From assembly GCA_036873755.1 (NCBI GenBank), contig JAVTVY010036978.1, positions 94,555 through 158,554 on the forward strand: a stretch of DNA of 64,000 nucleotides. Reading direction: 5' to 3'. The notes below the pieces were generated by a model. The model was not told where the DNA came from. It made no database searches and saw only the letters and a list, made by a program, of their open reading frames with translations. Both the position numbers and the translations under genes were made by a program. The DNA is from Hanleya hanleyi (lineage: Eukaryota > Mollusca > Polyplacophora > Lepidopleurida > Hanleyidae). The stretch's first letter is position 1; each line of letters opens with the position of its first letter. Below, one piece after another: positions 1-10,837 of the stretch.

Positions 1-419
1 AAAAAAAAAAAAATAATAATCCAGCGCTACTCCATACGAGGGGTACATTTCGTCGGATGTTTCTTTGCTTATGTTGCTTGGGGTCTCTTTAACAATATAT
101 ATGTGAAATTCGGCGACACAAGTGATCAACAAACTAGGGAATCCAATGTGTACTAATTAGTCACCCCTTTTGGTAGACCTACATCTGTACTCATATGAAT
201 ACGACTGTATGCATGAGTTATCGAAAACTGATAATTCCAATGCCCGTTCCTTCGCATTCGCCAAGCGCTGTATAGACAATCCTGTCTCTGTGAATAGCCG
301 TATTATAAATGAAGCAGTGAAGGATTCTTATCCACCTTCACTGTATTTGAAGGAGACAACAGATAGCCGTAATTGCACTCTTATTTAGATGTCGATCTGT
401 ATAAAAATGAATCGGAACT
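1..419. other. Anonymous AT-rich sequence
   Basis: It opens with a short A run. I see no gene, convincing repeat or splice structure. A 72-codon open frame at 170-388 has no recognisable domain and I treat it as chance. Confidence 0.4.
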
Positions 420-665
420 TCTCTAGTCGACTTTACTATTAATATTCCAGATGGACCTGTATATGACATACACATATATCGCCTAGTATCATTTGCAGGA
501 TCCTGTGTGGAATGGGACGATTTCAGGCAGCGCCACAACACATTATTGCAGAAACATGTAAACTCAACTCCAAGTTTCTCAGCATTGGTGTTGATTCTCG
601 AATGCGGATAGCAAAATACGAACGTAGTGTGCAGGATTGTGTGGCATTACACTATAATTCCTCTT
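420..665 (+). pseudogene. Decayed RTX retroelement ORF tail
   Basis: This stretch aligns by eye with the better-preserved copy at 23013-23258. Shared blocks include AATATTCCAG...GGACCTG near the start and GATAGCAAAATACGAACGTAGTGTGCAGGAT near 606-636. It then runs into CTCTTAATCCGGGG, a degraded form of the RTX 3' UTR start. The frame is broken, so it is a dead fragment. The parent protein looks like the C-terminal end of a reverse-transcriptase-type ORF common in mollusc and cnidarian genomes; see 23013-23258 for the motifs. Confidence 0.5.
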
Positions 666-784
666 AATCCGGGGTAAGGATTTATGAATGTCATGTAGTT
701 TAACATCCGCATGGTGTTCTTAATCACAATTAAAGCGTCACTGAGATACATCTTACACCAGAGATACATCCAGTCCAGCCAAAG

Positions 785-1068
785 CAACATCTTGTAGCAT
801 GGTATATACATACCAAATTTGAAAAGAATCCGATGAAAGGTTTTTACCGTCAAGTGAGCCCACCTATTGGCGAAAGTGGTCGAAAGTGGCGACACCTCAT
901 AGCATGGTATATGCATACCAAATTTGAGAATAATCCGTTGACGGTTCTCAAGTTATTGTCCGGAAACGAATTTCAGACGGACGAACAGATGGATGCACTG
1001 ACACACAGACGGATGGACGGATGGACAATCGGAATCCAGTATACCCCCTACTACGTACAGGGGTAGAT
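785..1068 (+). repeat. Interspersed repeat with GACG-rich tail
   Basis: Two imperfect direct copies of a block around GCATGGTATATRCATACCAAATTTGA (near 797 and 902) are followed by a GACGGA/GATGGA-rich tract and a closing block CCAGTATACCCCCTACTACGTACAGGGG. The same general plan (GGAC microsatellite, then a short C/G-rich hairpin) recurs near 2030-2100, 21790-21846 and 63740. I read it as the 3' end of a SINE- or LINE-like repeat class, without knowing the family. Confidence 0.45.
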
Positions 1069-1849
1069 ATTGATAAATTGGTAAAGTGATTTTATTGCCC
1101 TGGCCTGAAACTAAATGTTGGATGGGGCTTTTGTCCATTGGGGCTTTTGTCAATAGTTTTTCCGTTCGCCGGAGCATTTGGGCAAATCCCGAAGAGAATG
1201 CTGTATTGTTCTCACATTGTTCGTCATTTTGATAGATTAGCTATCATTTATCGGGGGTGAGGACACGTTTTGTTGTGTATGTAATACAATTTATTGTTGT
1301 TGTACATGTAATACAAATTACTTTCGTTATACATTCATTCAGAAGATATAGCAAGTAAACATTGGCTTTATTCAGTGTATCATTAAAAAAATAAAGCTTC
1401 TGTATACTATAAACGTAAATCTATAAGGTTCACTGCTGATAGTGGCACAAGTGGATACCAAACTACTTTCATAAGTATTCCAAAGATGTGGAAATTTCAC
1501 AAATTAAAACTGAAGCCTAATTAAAGCCAACTGAGTAATTGGTGAATGGTAATCCACAAGCAGAAACAGTTGTGGAGGTTCAAATTGTAGATTAAAACTT
1601 GCACTACAAGTACATTATGCAACTCAATTCTCTTTGTGGTTATTTCCCATGTCTACTACGTGAACCCGCAGAAAAATTACTTTGGTGCATATAATATGTA
1701 GATTTATGAGATCAGGTAGAACGCTTGCAACATTCCATGAATATTTTGGAAGTAGAGTGGAAAGAAAACATTTCTGAATACAGGGAAATTATTATGTGAA
1801 TGATTTGATCACCACTAGATTTTAGAAACTTATCACAAGAAGGCTCATA
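1069..1849. other. Anonymous AT-rich sequence
   Basis: I see no gene or clear repeat structure. There are only short AT-rich tracts and a degenerate AATACAA...TTGTATG pair near 1285-1335. Confidence 0.4.
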
Positions 1850-1852
1850 CTA

Positions 1853-2100
1853 CAAAATGCTGGAATTAAGCATGATACAGATGGACAGAAAAGTGACCGG
1901 ATCGACAGACAGACGTGGACCTGACCAACGAAACATACAAAAGGCACATCTACAGATTTCATTCTGTATTGGACAGAAGCTTCGTCGACTGCCTTCAGTA
2001 GTTCTCAGGATCAGGGAGTCCGGGAGAAATAGGACGGACAGATGGACGGACAGACGGGGTGACAACAATATCCATGAGCCCTACGGGCTGAGGGGTAATG
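1853..2100 (+). repeat. Interspersed repeat with GGACAGAC tail and hairpin end
   Basis: A GGACGGACAGATGGACGGACAGACGG tract (2032-2057) is followed by ATGAGCCCTACGGGCTGAGGGG, a short hairpin (AGCCC/GGGCT). The architecture matches the 785-1068 repeat, although the body differs. It covers two overlapping chance ORFs on opposite strands. Confidence 0.4.
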
Positions 2101-3195
2101 AAACGACTCATTTGGAAATTAGAATAGTGAACAGCGATATGAATTTGACCACAAAATATCACGATGGGTTACAGGCATCATTGAAAACCAATTCTCTCTT
2201 TTTTCAGCTTCGGTAGAGAGACATTGTTTTCAATGTTACGCCCCAATAGTTAAGTTTTGAAATGATGAAATCAGTAGAACGCTCCATAAATGAAGGGACA
2301 AAAATCTGTCTCACGTGACGTGGTAGGCCCACACTGCCTAGAATGTGATGATCTCGTTGATCATAATTATGAAATTAGTATGATAAATATTATTACCGAA
2401 GGGGACTGAACACTGATACAAATCCAGTACGTCCTTGCCACTGATTTGAAACCAGTGATACAAGATCATACATTTTGAGATGTCTGACGGACATTCAACC
2501 CATCCAAAACCTCTTCTTATGGACGAAATTAATCTCCCAACACAGAAGAGTTTCAATTTCTTTGGCATCGCATTGCAACCCAAACAGGCGCATTGCACCA
2601 TCCGGTTGGAATAAAATCACGACCTTAGGCATTAATAAAACGCCGCTACTTAGTACTGAGCAATATATCATGATATTTAAATAGAATGGATCAGTGATAA
2701 GAGATATATAGCAATACCCACGGCGCCGTGTGCCATCGAGAATTGCAAAACACAATTTGACCATGTTCCGACCAATCGGGATGAACAATTTTGGTATGAG
2801 GTTTAATAATACCTATGCAATGGGAAGTGTTACTACAAAGGCTTGCCGGAATTATCCAGAACACGCGGAGACTTGCCATTTTATTGCATCCCCTAGACTG
2901 ATGAGTCAAATAAGTTCAGATCTCGGAACTGAAGTTACATTAGATCGAAAGTTCAGACCAGAAATGACTGAGTTACGCGAACGAAGTGCGCGCTGTAGAG
3001 GCGCTGTCTCTCGCCGTGACGTCATCAGCCCACACCCACAATCCACACAATAAAGGTCACATTTCCTTATCATTTCCACTGCAATGTGTTGAAACATTCT
3101 TGTCCTATTCGCTTACACGCACACACCATATACGATTCAACACTCACGCCTCATGGGAATTTAGGTTCAATACACTTGCATAACTATGGAGGGAC
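2101..3195. other. Anonymous sequence with faint B-family similarity
   Basis: No gene is seen. Around 2600-2710 the order of short words (ACCTTAGGCATTAATAAAACGCCGCTAC, then GATGGATCAGTGATAAGAGATATA-like text) echoes 31340-31430 in the B-family copy, so this may be an old relative. A perfect TGACGTCA octamer lies near 3017. Confidence 0.3.
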
Positions 3196-4048
3196 CTACA
3201 GGGGTAAAAGCGTTCGGTGTCCGGTGTTTTCACGTATAATATCGTTCTATTAACTTTTGAAACGCGTTTCAATAGCGTTCTCAACACGTTTTATATTCGT
3301 TTCGTTTGCTTCTCAAACAACGCGTTTATACCTTCCAAACGGGTTTCATCATCCGTGGGTTAATTTGTCTTTCGTTTCGTTTCGCTTGAAACGCGTTTTG
3401 CGAATGCGTTCGAGAACGCGTTAATGAACGCGTTCGAAACGCGTTTTATTATTGTTGTTGTTATTAAGTAAACATGACCGTCCATACGGTTGCTTCGCCG
3501 GGCGTATACACTGTTTGGTCAGTACTATATATTTGTACAACGAATGCCCCAAACCCCGATCCTTCGACCAACAACTCCGCAACCGTATAGGCGAAAGAAA
3601 AACGCGCAACTATTGGTTCGGGCGACAAGTTCGTGGTAATACACAACGATGCGACCTAGACCAGAGATGACTTCAGGGGTTTCGCCGCAAATTAGCAAAC
3701 TCAAGGATAGGTATTTACACACAATAAAGTATAACGCCACAGATGTTTATTTCATAGCACAGGGAATAATAATAGCGGCTAGGAAAAGGCCCTAGAAAAG
3801 GCTTCTTGGCCTGGTTTGTGCGATCGAACAAAAGGGAACGCGATTATAAACGAGTTTCGATCAGAGCAAACGCGTTTGACAAGGGAAACGGGTTCTAATA
3901 AACGAAATATTTATGGGATTGTAAGTGATATTGGAAGCGTTTCGTTTCCTATATTCGTTTGAAACGCGTTTACATGTAGTTCCGTTCGCGTTTCGTTAGG
4001 TCAAACTAAAGGAAAATAAACAGACACCGAACGCATTTACCCCTGTAG
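3196..4048. mobile_element. TIR element packed with AACGCGTT palindromes
   Basis: The ends are inverted repeats: CTACAGGGGTAAAAGCGTTCGGTGTC at 3196 and its near-complement at the right end, finishing CCCCTGTAG at 4048. The 853-bp interior has no transposase. It contains many copies of ACGCGT, usually inside AAACGCGTTT or GAACGCGTTC, clustered at 3250-3450 and 3830-3980, that is, in both subterminal zones. This looks like a non-autonomous DNA transposon (MITE-like) whose subterminal repeats could be transposase-binding sites. I could not fix a TSD, because the flanks GGGAC and TCCCC extend the palindrome. Confidence 0.65.
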
Positions 4049-4227
4049 TCCCCGAAGTCCACCTTCTGTACATGTTTCTCGACAAATATATGTAGGTTTA
4101 CTGTTTTGCGAGAAACTGAAGCCGTAGAACGTCGGGCAGTACAGGTTAGTTTTTCTGGGTGTTCTTGCATTTACCAGGTTTACCCCATGTTGAGGCGTTT
4201 ACTGCATCAGACGTCCACGTCCATTAA

Positions 4228-5374
4228 GGATAGCTGTCCCCTAAGAGGGTCAACATTGGCCATTTTTTTATTGCTTCATTCAAATATTCACTATTTCCTC
4301 TAACATTTGGTGAAAAAATGAAATCAAAATTATAAATAGAAGTGCTTCAATATTAGGATTAAAAATTTAGTTTCCGAGGCACTGGAACAATTAAACAGAT
4401 TGCCTTAGCTTGGGCTTGGCTACTATTATTTTTGTCTGTTAAATTTCCCTTTCCAAAACTAATTTCTGCAGTATTATGGTAAGCTAATTACTATTAGTCC
4501 TACTTATTTACATTAACCTACCCCCTTCTGATCAAAACCATGCAAACATCCGTATTTTTGTTTCTAATTATAACAGTGACACTTCACTCAGACACCCGCC
4601 GTGAAGTGATCTACACAAGTTTTAGCAAGTTTTTAAAGTTTAAATTGGACTTTAAACCGCCTTGATGAGAAAACTTAGTGTAATAGTTATCCAGAATAAA
4701 CAGGAATTCGAGTAGGTCCCATTAGACAGATTAAAAATGTAGTTGACAATAGAATTCAAGCAAAAAATTTGGATTAATTCATCAGATGTATAGCTGGACA
4801 CATTTTTCCCGATTTCTAGCTTTTCATTTTTGTACAAAATCCGAGATTTAAACGTTTATTTCTCGAAAAGTATCCAAGCTACGCTTTTGAAATTTGGCAT
4901 GCTTGTTACTTATAAGGTGATCTAGTAAACTTTATCTCACTTTTTGTAAGTTCGGATTAGGTTTTTAATTATTCACCTTTAAAGACAAATGACCGTAAAA
5001 TGGTACGTTTTTTCGATTTATTTTAGTCAAATAGCTGTAAAAACAAAACCAGGCAAAAATTTAAAAAAATGAGATAAAGTTTACTAGTTCGAATTATTTC
5101 CTATCAAGGTGTACCATCAAAGTTGAAACAAGACCAACAGTTTTCATGAAATTGCAATTGAAAAATCGACGCTATTGTTTTCATTTTAATTTTTTAAAAT
5201 TGGAATATTTTCTACACAGTAGCAGGGTCGGTTATACAAATTATATAGTTGGAATCCCTTCGATGTACGCTTTCATAAAATATATAGTTTATTATGGCTA
5301 TCTTGTATATTTATTGATACAGACGACAAATTGTCACGGGGGTGCAAAAACTGCCTCTAAGGGAACAGCTATCC
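4228..5374. mobile_element. Non-autonomous TTAA-flanked TIR element
   Basis: The ends are GGATAGCTGTCCCCTAAGAGG on the left and its near-complement CCTCTAAGGGAACAGCTATCC on the right. Each is flanked directly by TTAA (4224-4227 and 5375-5378). TTAA target duplication is typical of the piggyBac and Kolobok superfamilies. The interior is AT-rich, without a transposase, and folds back on itself: AGTAAACTTTATCTCA near 4928 faces TGAGATAAAGTTTACT near 5069. Superfamily assignment is inference from the TSD alone. Confidence 0.6.
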
Positions 5375-5404
5375 TTAACATCAGATGAGTTGTTTGAGCT
5401 GATC

Positions 5405-5522
5405 TATCATCACAGCTCCCGAGTTAGCGTATCTTATTCCGCTTAAACCGGTGCTAGGGGCCGTGTGGATACTTCATATTCTCCACATGAACAGCTGCAA
5501 TAAAAGTGTGGTTGAGATACTG
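5405..5522 (+). repeat. RTX 3' UTR fragment with structured hairpins
   Basis: It contains GTATCTTATTCCGCTTAAACCGGTGCTAGGGGCCGTGTGG and then two hairpins also found in the other RTX copies. In this copy the second hairpin pairs AGCTGC (5493-5498) with GTGGTT (5508-5513), mostly through G-T wobbles. The enclosing stem GTATCT/AGATAC is kept. Confidence 0.65.
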
Positions 5523-5762
5523 AAGCTACGTCTGAGAATCCACCGTATTCTCTGGTCTAATTGTTAGTTGCCGAGGGATGCTTTCCTGTAAAGTCATATG
5601 GTTTTCCCATCCCCTTGCATATCGCTCCAGTTCACATTCCCAAGCTGCGGCCGCCGCCATTGCATATTGGCAAATATAACTTACGACACTTAAGTATATA
5701 GGTTGTACCACACTGACAGATATATCACATCACATTAAACCACACTAAGAAATTTATCTTAC

Positions 5763-5933
5763 CGTACTGACAAATATATGGCCATTCGTATTCGCACGAT
5801 TTTTCCTTCCATATCCACATGCCACTGACGAAATCCCAACAAAGAGCTACACAGTCGTTTTGCCACTTGATAAAGAACCGAAACATCGCAGACTCCCATA
5901 CACCCAACGCTATATCAGAGGCTGCTTCAGTAC
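5763..5933 (-). CDS. C-type lectin domain exon (C-terminal part)
   Basis: The minus-strand reading gives 57 codons ending in WIWKEKSCEYEWPYICQY, preceded by WQNDCVAL. This is the usual end of a C-type lectin-like domain: NDCV, W..., then C...PYICQ, with cysteines that would form the conserved disulfides. The exon is bounded by a good acceptor (TTTCTCACAG, ending at 5934) and donor (TACG|GTAAGAT at 5762). It starts and ends in phase 1, so it is a symmetric exon. Such domains bind sugars or other ligands outside the cell, often in immunity. The phase does not fit the lectin exon at 21870-22194, 16 kb upstream on the same strand, so either an exon is missing between them or they belong to different genes. 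Without transcripts I cannot say whether it is live. Confidence 0.7.
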
Positions 5934-5983
5934 CTGTGAGAAATCATATAATTAAACTCAACCTGGATTCTCCGATATCAATA

Positions 5984-7753
5984 AGGAAGCGTCTCCCAAT
6001 ATCGTTCGATTTTTCGTCGAGAAATCTGTGATCTTTTCTCGATATCGCGAATTCCAAAGGTGAGAGAGAGTCGAGAATTTTTTTTCACAAAAACAGGCTG
6101 ATTCGCGAAATCGGTTTTCTTTCGATTTATTGTTCGGTTTTCATTCGGGAAAGTTTTTTCTTTAGAAAGACGATATCGCGAATCAGTCGAGAATCCTTCG
6201 AGAATTCTTCTCAGTGGAGAAAAACGATGAAACACCGATTGAATGTAGCGCCGCTTTTGACTTCGCCTAGCTTGGTACCCTGCCTAGCATATTACATTGC
6301 TGACATATACCCGTAGACTAAAAAACCAGGTTACTGGTTCTATGCAAAACCAAATGTCCCATACATGTGCTCGGCCCCACTGATAGACCCGGGATACGTA
6401 AATTCACAGAAGCAAATTCCTAATGTATATGTCCGTTATTATAGAACGGACATGTATGAAAACAAAGGATATTCCCTGTTTGACTTTAAATAGTCAACAC
6501 CGGAGATGGATCGTTTAGGCGGTCAGATGTTCAACCGGATGATAATCGCTTGACTACATTTATTACGTATATTAACATTACCAGGCCGGGGGGGGGGGGG
6601 GGGTTAAAATGGCTCCCCCTACCAAATTTTCTGTGCTATCTCCGAAACGACAAAAAATGGAGAGCTGAAACTCCTTGACTTTATAGTTTATCATATTGGG
6701 ATCACCTTGAGCCTATTTGTATAACCCTCCGAGCAGAGGATCATGGGGAAATTCAAGAAGGCGCCATGACGTTTTTGGTTTAAACGTAATTTATTTGTCA
6801 CACGGGAAACACTTTAAGCTCGGGGCTTATACCGTGTCTCCAAATTGTTCATATAATACATTTTACAATGTTTTGGATAAATATGTACAACAGGAGATGT
6901 GGAAGATATCTGTATAGAACAATATATAGATTTACATGTCAGGAATGATGTGTGCCGAATGATTACATCATAATATAAAATGATTGCATTATTAACAGTG
7001 ATATAACGTATGACGTTTTTGTCATATTTCTTCAAAATTTATGCTTTTTCGCGATGAAAAGTGAGAAAAACTATTTTATTTCACATCACATTAATATTTA
7101 CTAATTTATCATGCAGTTTTTGCGGAGAAAAAAAAGTACATTTTTTACATTTTCTGGTAGAGCTTGACCAAAAGGTATAGTGTGGTAAGTTTCAGCCCCC
7201 TAGCTCAAGGGGTAAGAAAAATTTCGCCCCCCCCCCATCCCAGACCTGGACAGGTCCCAAAAAACCCAGGCCAGATAGGGTAGAGCTTATGAAAATGTGA
7301 TAATTCAATGCAGTCTCTTTTAAAATCGCGATGACATGGTATGTTAGCATTACATTGTTAAAGCGACAGATACAGCTCAATTTTAACTGGGCATATACAT
7401 TATGTAGCAACCTCACACATAGCGGCGTATAACAGCTGCTGTTAATCTGTGAATGACGTAATTGTATTCATTCGCCTCTCGAAGGTTTCGAGATATTCTC
7501 TCGAAGCTTTCTCGATCAGAATTTCTCGACATTCACTCGATCAATATAAAACCATTGATTCTCGATGGGTAAAAAAAAGACGAATAAAAAACGATATCGG
7601 GAAAATCGATCGAGAAATTCGAAAACGATTTCGTTTTCCTCATAATTTTCTCTCGACATTCTCTCGAAGAATTCTCGATAGGATCGGGATTTCTTCGAGA
7701 AAACCAACGAAAATTCTCGATTGAAGGATAAACGATTAATGGAGACGCTTCCT
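5984..7753. mobile_element. TIR element with TCGAGAA arrays at both ends
   Basis: AGGAAGCGTCTCCCAATATCGTT at the left end is matched by the complement of AACGATTAATGGAGACGCTTCCT at the right end, giving a 1.77-kb element. Each end carries a dense cluster of TCGAGAA/TTCTCGA (about 6005-6240 and 7475-7720), while the ~1.2-kb middle lacks it and has no transposase. A 17-G run (6587-6603) and a C run (7228-7237) lie inside. No convincing TSD was found, so the boundaries rest on the TIR only. The motif clusters may be transposase-binding arrays or origin-like subterminal repeats. Confidence 0.5.
7142..7285 (+). repeat. Interspersed repeat shared with 10645-10805
   Basis: The text GGTAGAGCTTGACC...TGTGGTAAGTTTCAGC...ACCCAGGCCAGATAGGGT also occurs, diverged, at 10645-10805 (GGTAGGGCTTGAACC...TGTGGTAAGTTTCAGC...ACCCAGGCCAGGTAGGGT). 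It encodes nothing. The two copies show that it moved independently of the elements around them. Confidence 0.55.
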
Positions 7754-8339
7754 AAAGTGCGCAGTGCTTCTCTGTTGAATGGAACAGACTTGTTTTTTTT
7801 CGTCTATAATTTTCAGTTTATGGCTGATTGGAATTGGTTCTCATTGAAACTGAATGTCTTTTGTGGGTGATGTCTGAATGTCTGATCACATATTATCAAG
7901 ACTTTCCCACTGGACATTCTTCTTGAATATTCTGAAAGCATTTGACGATTCAGTATTTGTGGTTCAGTATTCCGTTGCCTAACTTGCCATGTTGGCATCG
8001 AAGGCAATGCTGATGCTGAAGCAAAGGATAATGAGGTTATAATTGTTCCGCAGAGCTATTCAGACCCTGTTTCTGCGCCAATATGAGAAAGCTGTTTCAA
8101 TGTTTGTGGGATACTAAGTTTGATAACAAACCCACGAGTTAACAAAATATAGGTTATACCCATCATAGAGATTAAGACTATGAGAGATTCTTTTTACCGA
8201 GCAGCTATTTTAGTAGATCTTTTCAATCGGATGAGAGAAGATTTTATTTTGAAGAGCTATCGGTTTATTAAATAAAGTTTAATGTACGTACCAGTTCTTT
8301 GATGTGTTATCGGGCCTTACAGACTAGTCTTTTGTGTTA

Positions 8340-8745
8340 AATACCGTCATTTACATCTGACGACGACGACGATACAGCTCAACACTCTCCAATGGACGAG
8401 TTGTCACAGCGAAACAGCTCACCAATTACCAGTATACGAGTTGTCAGAGCATTTCCATCATAGCTCTCTAGATTTGTATCTAATACCGCTTATGCCGGTG
8501 CTAGGGGCCGTGTGGTCATATCATCCAAGTTGCCACATGAACAGGTACAATAAAAGCGTACCTGAGATACAACACATATCACGAATCGTTAGATTCTTGG
8601 CATGTGCTTTAGAATAGGTTAACCAGAAGACTATTCTGTGAAGTCATGTGACGCAGTCAGTATGTCGGCACCTCTTCCCACTTCCCTTATATGTGTTGTA
8701 ACCTTTAGATCGTTCTTAGATTGTTGACTTACCTTATTATCGTGT
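8340..8745 (+). repeat. RTX 3' repeat unit
   Basis: This is one copy of the ~500-bp unit repeated in tandem at 34.8-35.7 kb. It contains two ACAGCTC...GAGTTGT hairpins (near 8374 and 8413), an outer stem TTGTATCT (8474-8481) pairing with AGATACAA (8565-8572), and inner hairpins GTGTGG/CCACAT and AGGTAC/GTACCT (8543-8548 with 8558-8563). No intact ORF is present. Confidence 0.65.
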
Positions 8746-8769
8746 TCAGACGTAGTTTTATTTGATGGT

Positions 8770-9336
8770 CGCTATAGTATAGTATAGTACAGTTTTATTC
8801 TTTATAGTGGTAGGTACATGGTCCAAAATTACATAAGAATTCAAGGTTATAATATTTACCCAGCCCTAACTGGGCTTATCAACCACTACAAACATTAAAA
8901 TATTTCCGAATGCCACGTGGTTCAAGGTGAAAATAATTTTTCACGCCTTTTACAATACGCTGACTTTATGAAATGACACATTTTTCTGGTATAATGTTCG
9001 AAGAGAAAAGCCATCTTTTCACCACAGGTAATATGTACATCCCAGTTAACTCCCCTTATCAATTCTCGCCTTTCAATCTCATACAATTTACAAACAAATA
9101 TAAAGTGTTTTTTATCTTCCACCTGTCCACTATCACAAACTTCACATATCCTTTTATCTAGACTCTCTCCTCTGTATCTACCCACTTCCACTCCCAGGGG
9201 CAAGCCACCACAGCGTAGCTGGGCGCACAGTGACCTTTCAAATTTTGTCAGATTAAACAAGAGATACTTTTCTGTTTTATATTCGGACTTAAATTCAACG
9301 TATGTCCTTAATTTAGGTTTCTTCAGGACAGCTATA
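8770..9336 (-). pseudogene. 5'-truncated non-LTR retrotransposon, C-terminal end
   Basis: Read on the minus strand, KKPKLRTYVEFKSEY is followed by ERSLCAQLRCGGLPLGVEVG, then GRYRGESLDKRICEVC and a VEDKKHFIFVCKLYE Cys/His block. This order (KPKLRTY..., RS..AQLR.G.LPL..E.GRY, then C..C...VED..HF...C) is what I recall at the very C-terminus of a group of invertebrate non-LTR reverse transcriptase proteins. The 3' end on the minus strand is a short ACTAT repeat (8771-8792), a microsatellite-type tail expected after target-primed reverse transcription. Everything upstream of the C-terminus is missing, so it is a dead 5'-truncated insertion. Confidence 0.65.
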
Positions 9337-9400
9337 TATAAAGCTGAAATATTGCTGAACGCGACGTTAAATCTAATTCCCTGTCTCTCTCTCTCTAGTT
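9295..9400 (+). repeat. SINE-like tail
   Basis: TATAAAGCTGAAATATTGCTGAACGCGACGTTAAATCTAATTCCCTGTCTCTCTC matches the tail I recall from abundant molluscan SINEs (AATATTGCTGAACGCGACGTTAAA followed by CTCA or CTCT repeats). Similar tails occur at 9575-9606 and 34275-34330. Confidence 0.5.
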
Positions 9401-9424
9401 TTGGTCATGTGACAGAAGATTTGA

Positions 9425-10275
9425 TTTTAACATATTTTACAGCAATCAGTTTGTAAAATAGTGGTTAGTGTATATACCAATTCTTTGTTATGTTTTGCCT
9501 GTCATTTCTAAATTATTGGTAGATTGATGATTTACCTTGTTGACGTACTTAGGCGGAGATTACTTATCTATATATCTGGAATATTACTGATCGCGACTTT
9601 AAATCTAATTATTTCTCTTACCCAATGCAAATGTTCCATTCTGAAGATTGTGCAGGACCTCAGCTTTGAAAATTCCATCTGTCCGACATTCTTTTTTGCG
9701 TTTTATTTCATAGACCATATAGTCTCGCTTATGTAAGTCACGGATATATTTTTTTGCATGATCATTCTAAAACCATTTGCATGAATACTACTTTGCCTAA
9801 TTTTAGCGCTGTTGTTTGCATGAATTTTTGCATGGCGGCAATGATGCCAATGTCAATTACATTCAGTGCTCTAAATATTGTAACACTTATAAATTTGAAA
9901 CTTGCATGTTTGATTATTCCAGCCTAATGCTAATATAAAGTGTTTTTGTCAGTTAACCTAATCTTTTCGGCTACGACTCTCTTCTTTTTATGAACCAATG
10001 TGTATGTAATAATTTGCCACATGGGGAAATTGTCGATTGTTCTTAATTCACATATATATATTTCTGATAATGTTTGGCTTAAGGGTGGGGCAAAATTCCA
10101 ACTGCTATGGAAGCCGGATGCGGCCAATCTCGTCTTTTCGTTTTTTTCGCCTTTGATAACGCGCGGTTAACAATATCTTAAAAATATTTCATTGTGTTAC
10201 ACATTTGTAGTTATAGTACTTCAAGGTTCTGTAAGATAGAAAAAGTGAACTTAGTAAAAGTTTAAGAGCTACAAT
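9425..10275. other. Anonymous AT-rich sequence
   Basis: Apart from a second SINE-like tail (GAATATTACTGATCGCGACTTTAAATCTAATT, about 9574-9605), I see nothing gene-like. Open frames here are short and lack domains. Confidence 0.35.
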
Positions 10276-10278
10276 AAT

Positions 10279-10652
10279 TTGGGAAAACCAATAATTTTAA
10301 ACCACAAATACTCATCTTCCCAAACTTCAAGTGCTTCCGGTCATGCGCAGAATTGAATGCCAGTGCGCTATGGACGCCAAGCGAAAAAATGAAAAGACGA
10401 GATTGTATCGAATCTCGTTTTTTCGTTTTCTCGTCTTTTCGTTTTTTCGTCATTTCGTTTTTTCGTTTTCTCGTTTTTTCGTCTTTTCGTTTTCTCGTCT
10501 TTTCGTTTCCGCGTTTTTTCGTGTTTTAGTTTTCTCGTCTTTTCATTTTTTCGCTTGGCCTCCATAGCGCACTGGCATTCAATTCTGCGCATGACCGAAA
10601 GCACTAAAAGTTTGGGAAGGTGAGTATTTGTGGTTTAAAATTATTGGTTTCT
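10279..10652. mobile_element. Foldback element with CGAGAAAACG core
   Basis: The outer ~130 bp on each side are inverted repeats (AACCAATAATTTTAAACCACAAATACTCA... on the left and its complement on the right), continuing through CTTCCGGTCATGCGCAGAATTGAATGCCAGTGCGCTATGGA. The core is a purine/pyrimidine-asymmetric repeat of TTTTCGTTTTCTCGTC. Long KRKDEKTK-type and FSFSRLFVF-type open frames are by-products of the repeat and not genes. The next ~200 bp is a different repeat, after which the same core reappears. Confidence 0.6.
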
Positions 10653-10805
10653 TCAGGTAGGGCTTGAACCGAAGATACTTTGTGGTAAGTTTCAGCGCTA
10701 TAGCCTTAGTGGTAGCAAAAATATGCAGCTGAGGAGCACTTTCCGCCACCTCCCACCTCCCAGTCTGCGATACATCCCGAAACACCCAGGCCAGGTAGGG
10801 TTAAT
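10645..10805 (+). repeat. Second copy of the 7142-7285 repeat
   Basis: It is diverged but collinear with 7142-7285 (GGTAGGGCTTGAACC..., TGTGGTAAGTTTCAGC, CCCAGGCCAGGTAGGGTTAATTCG). It sits between two blocks of the CGAGAAAACG foldback family and probably inserted between them. Confidence 0.5.
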
Positions 10806-10837
10806 TCGTCCTATTTCTGGGAGGAACCCTTCATTTC

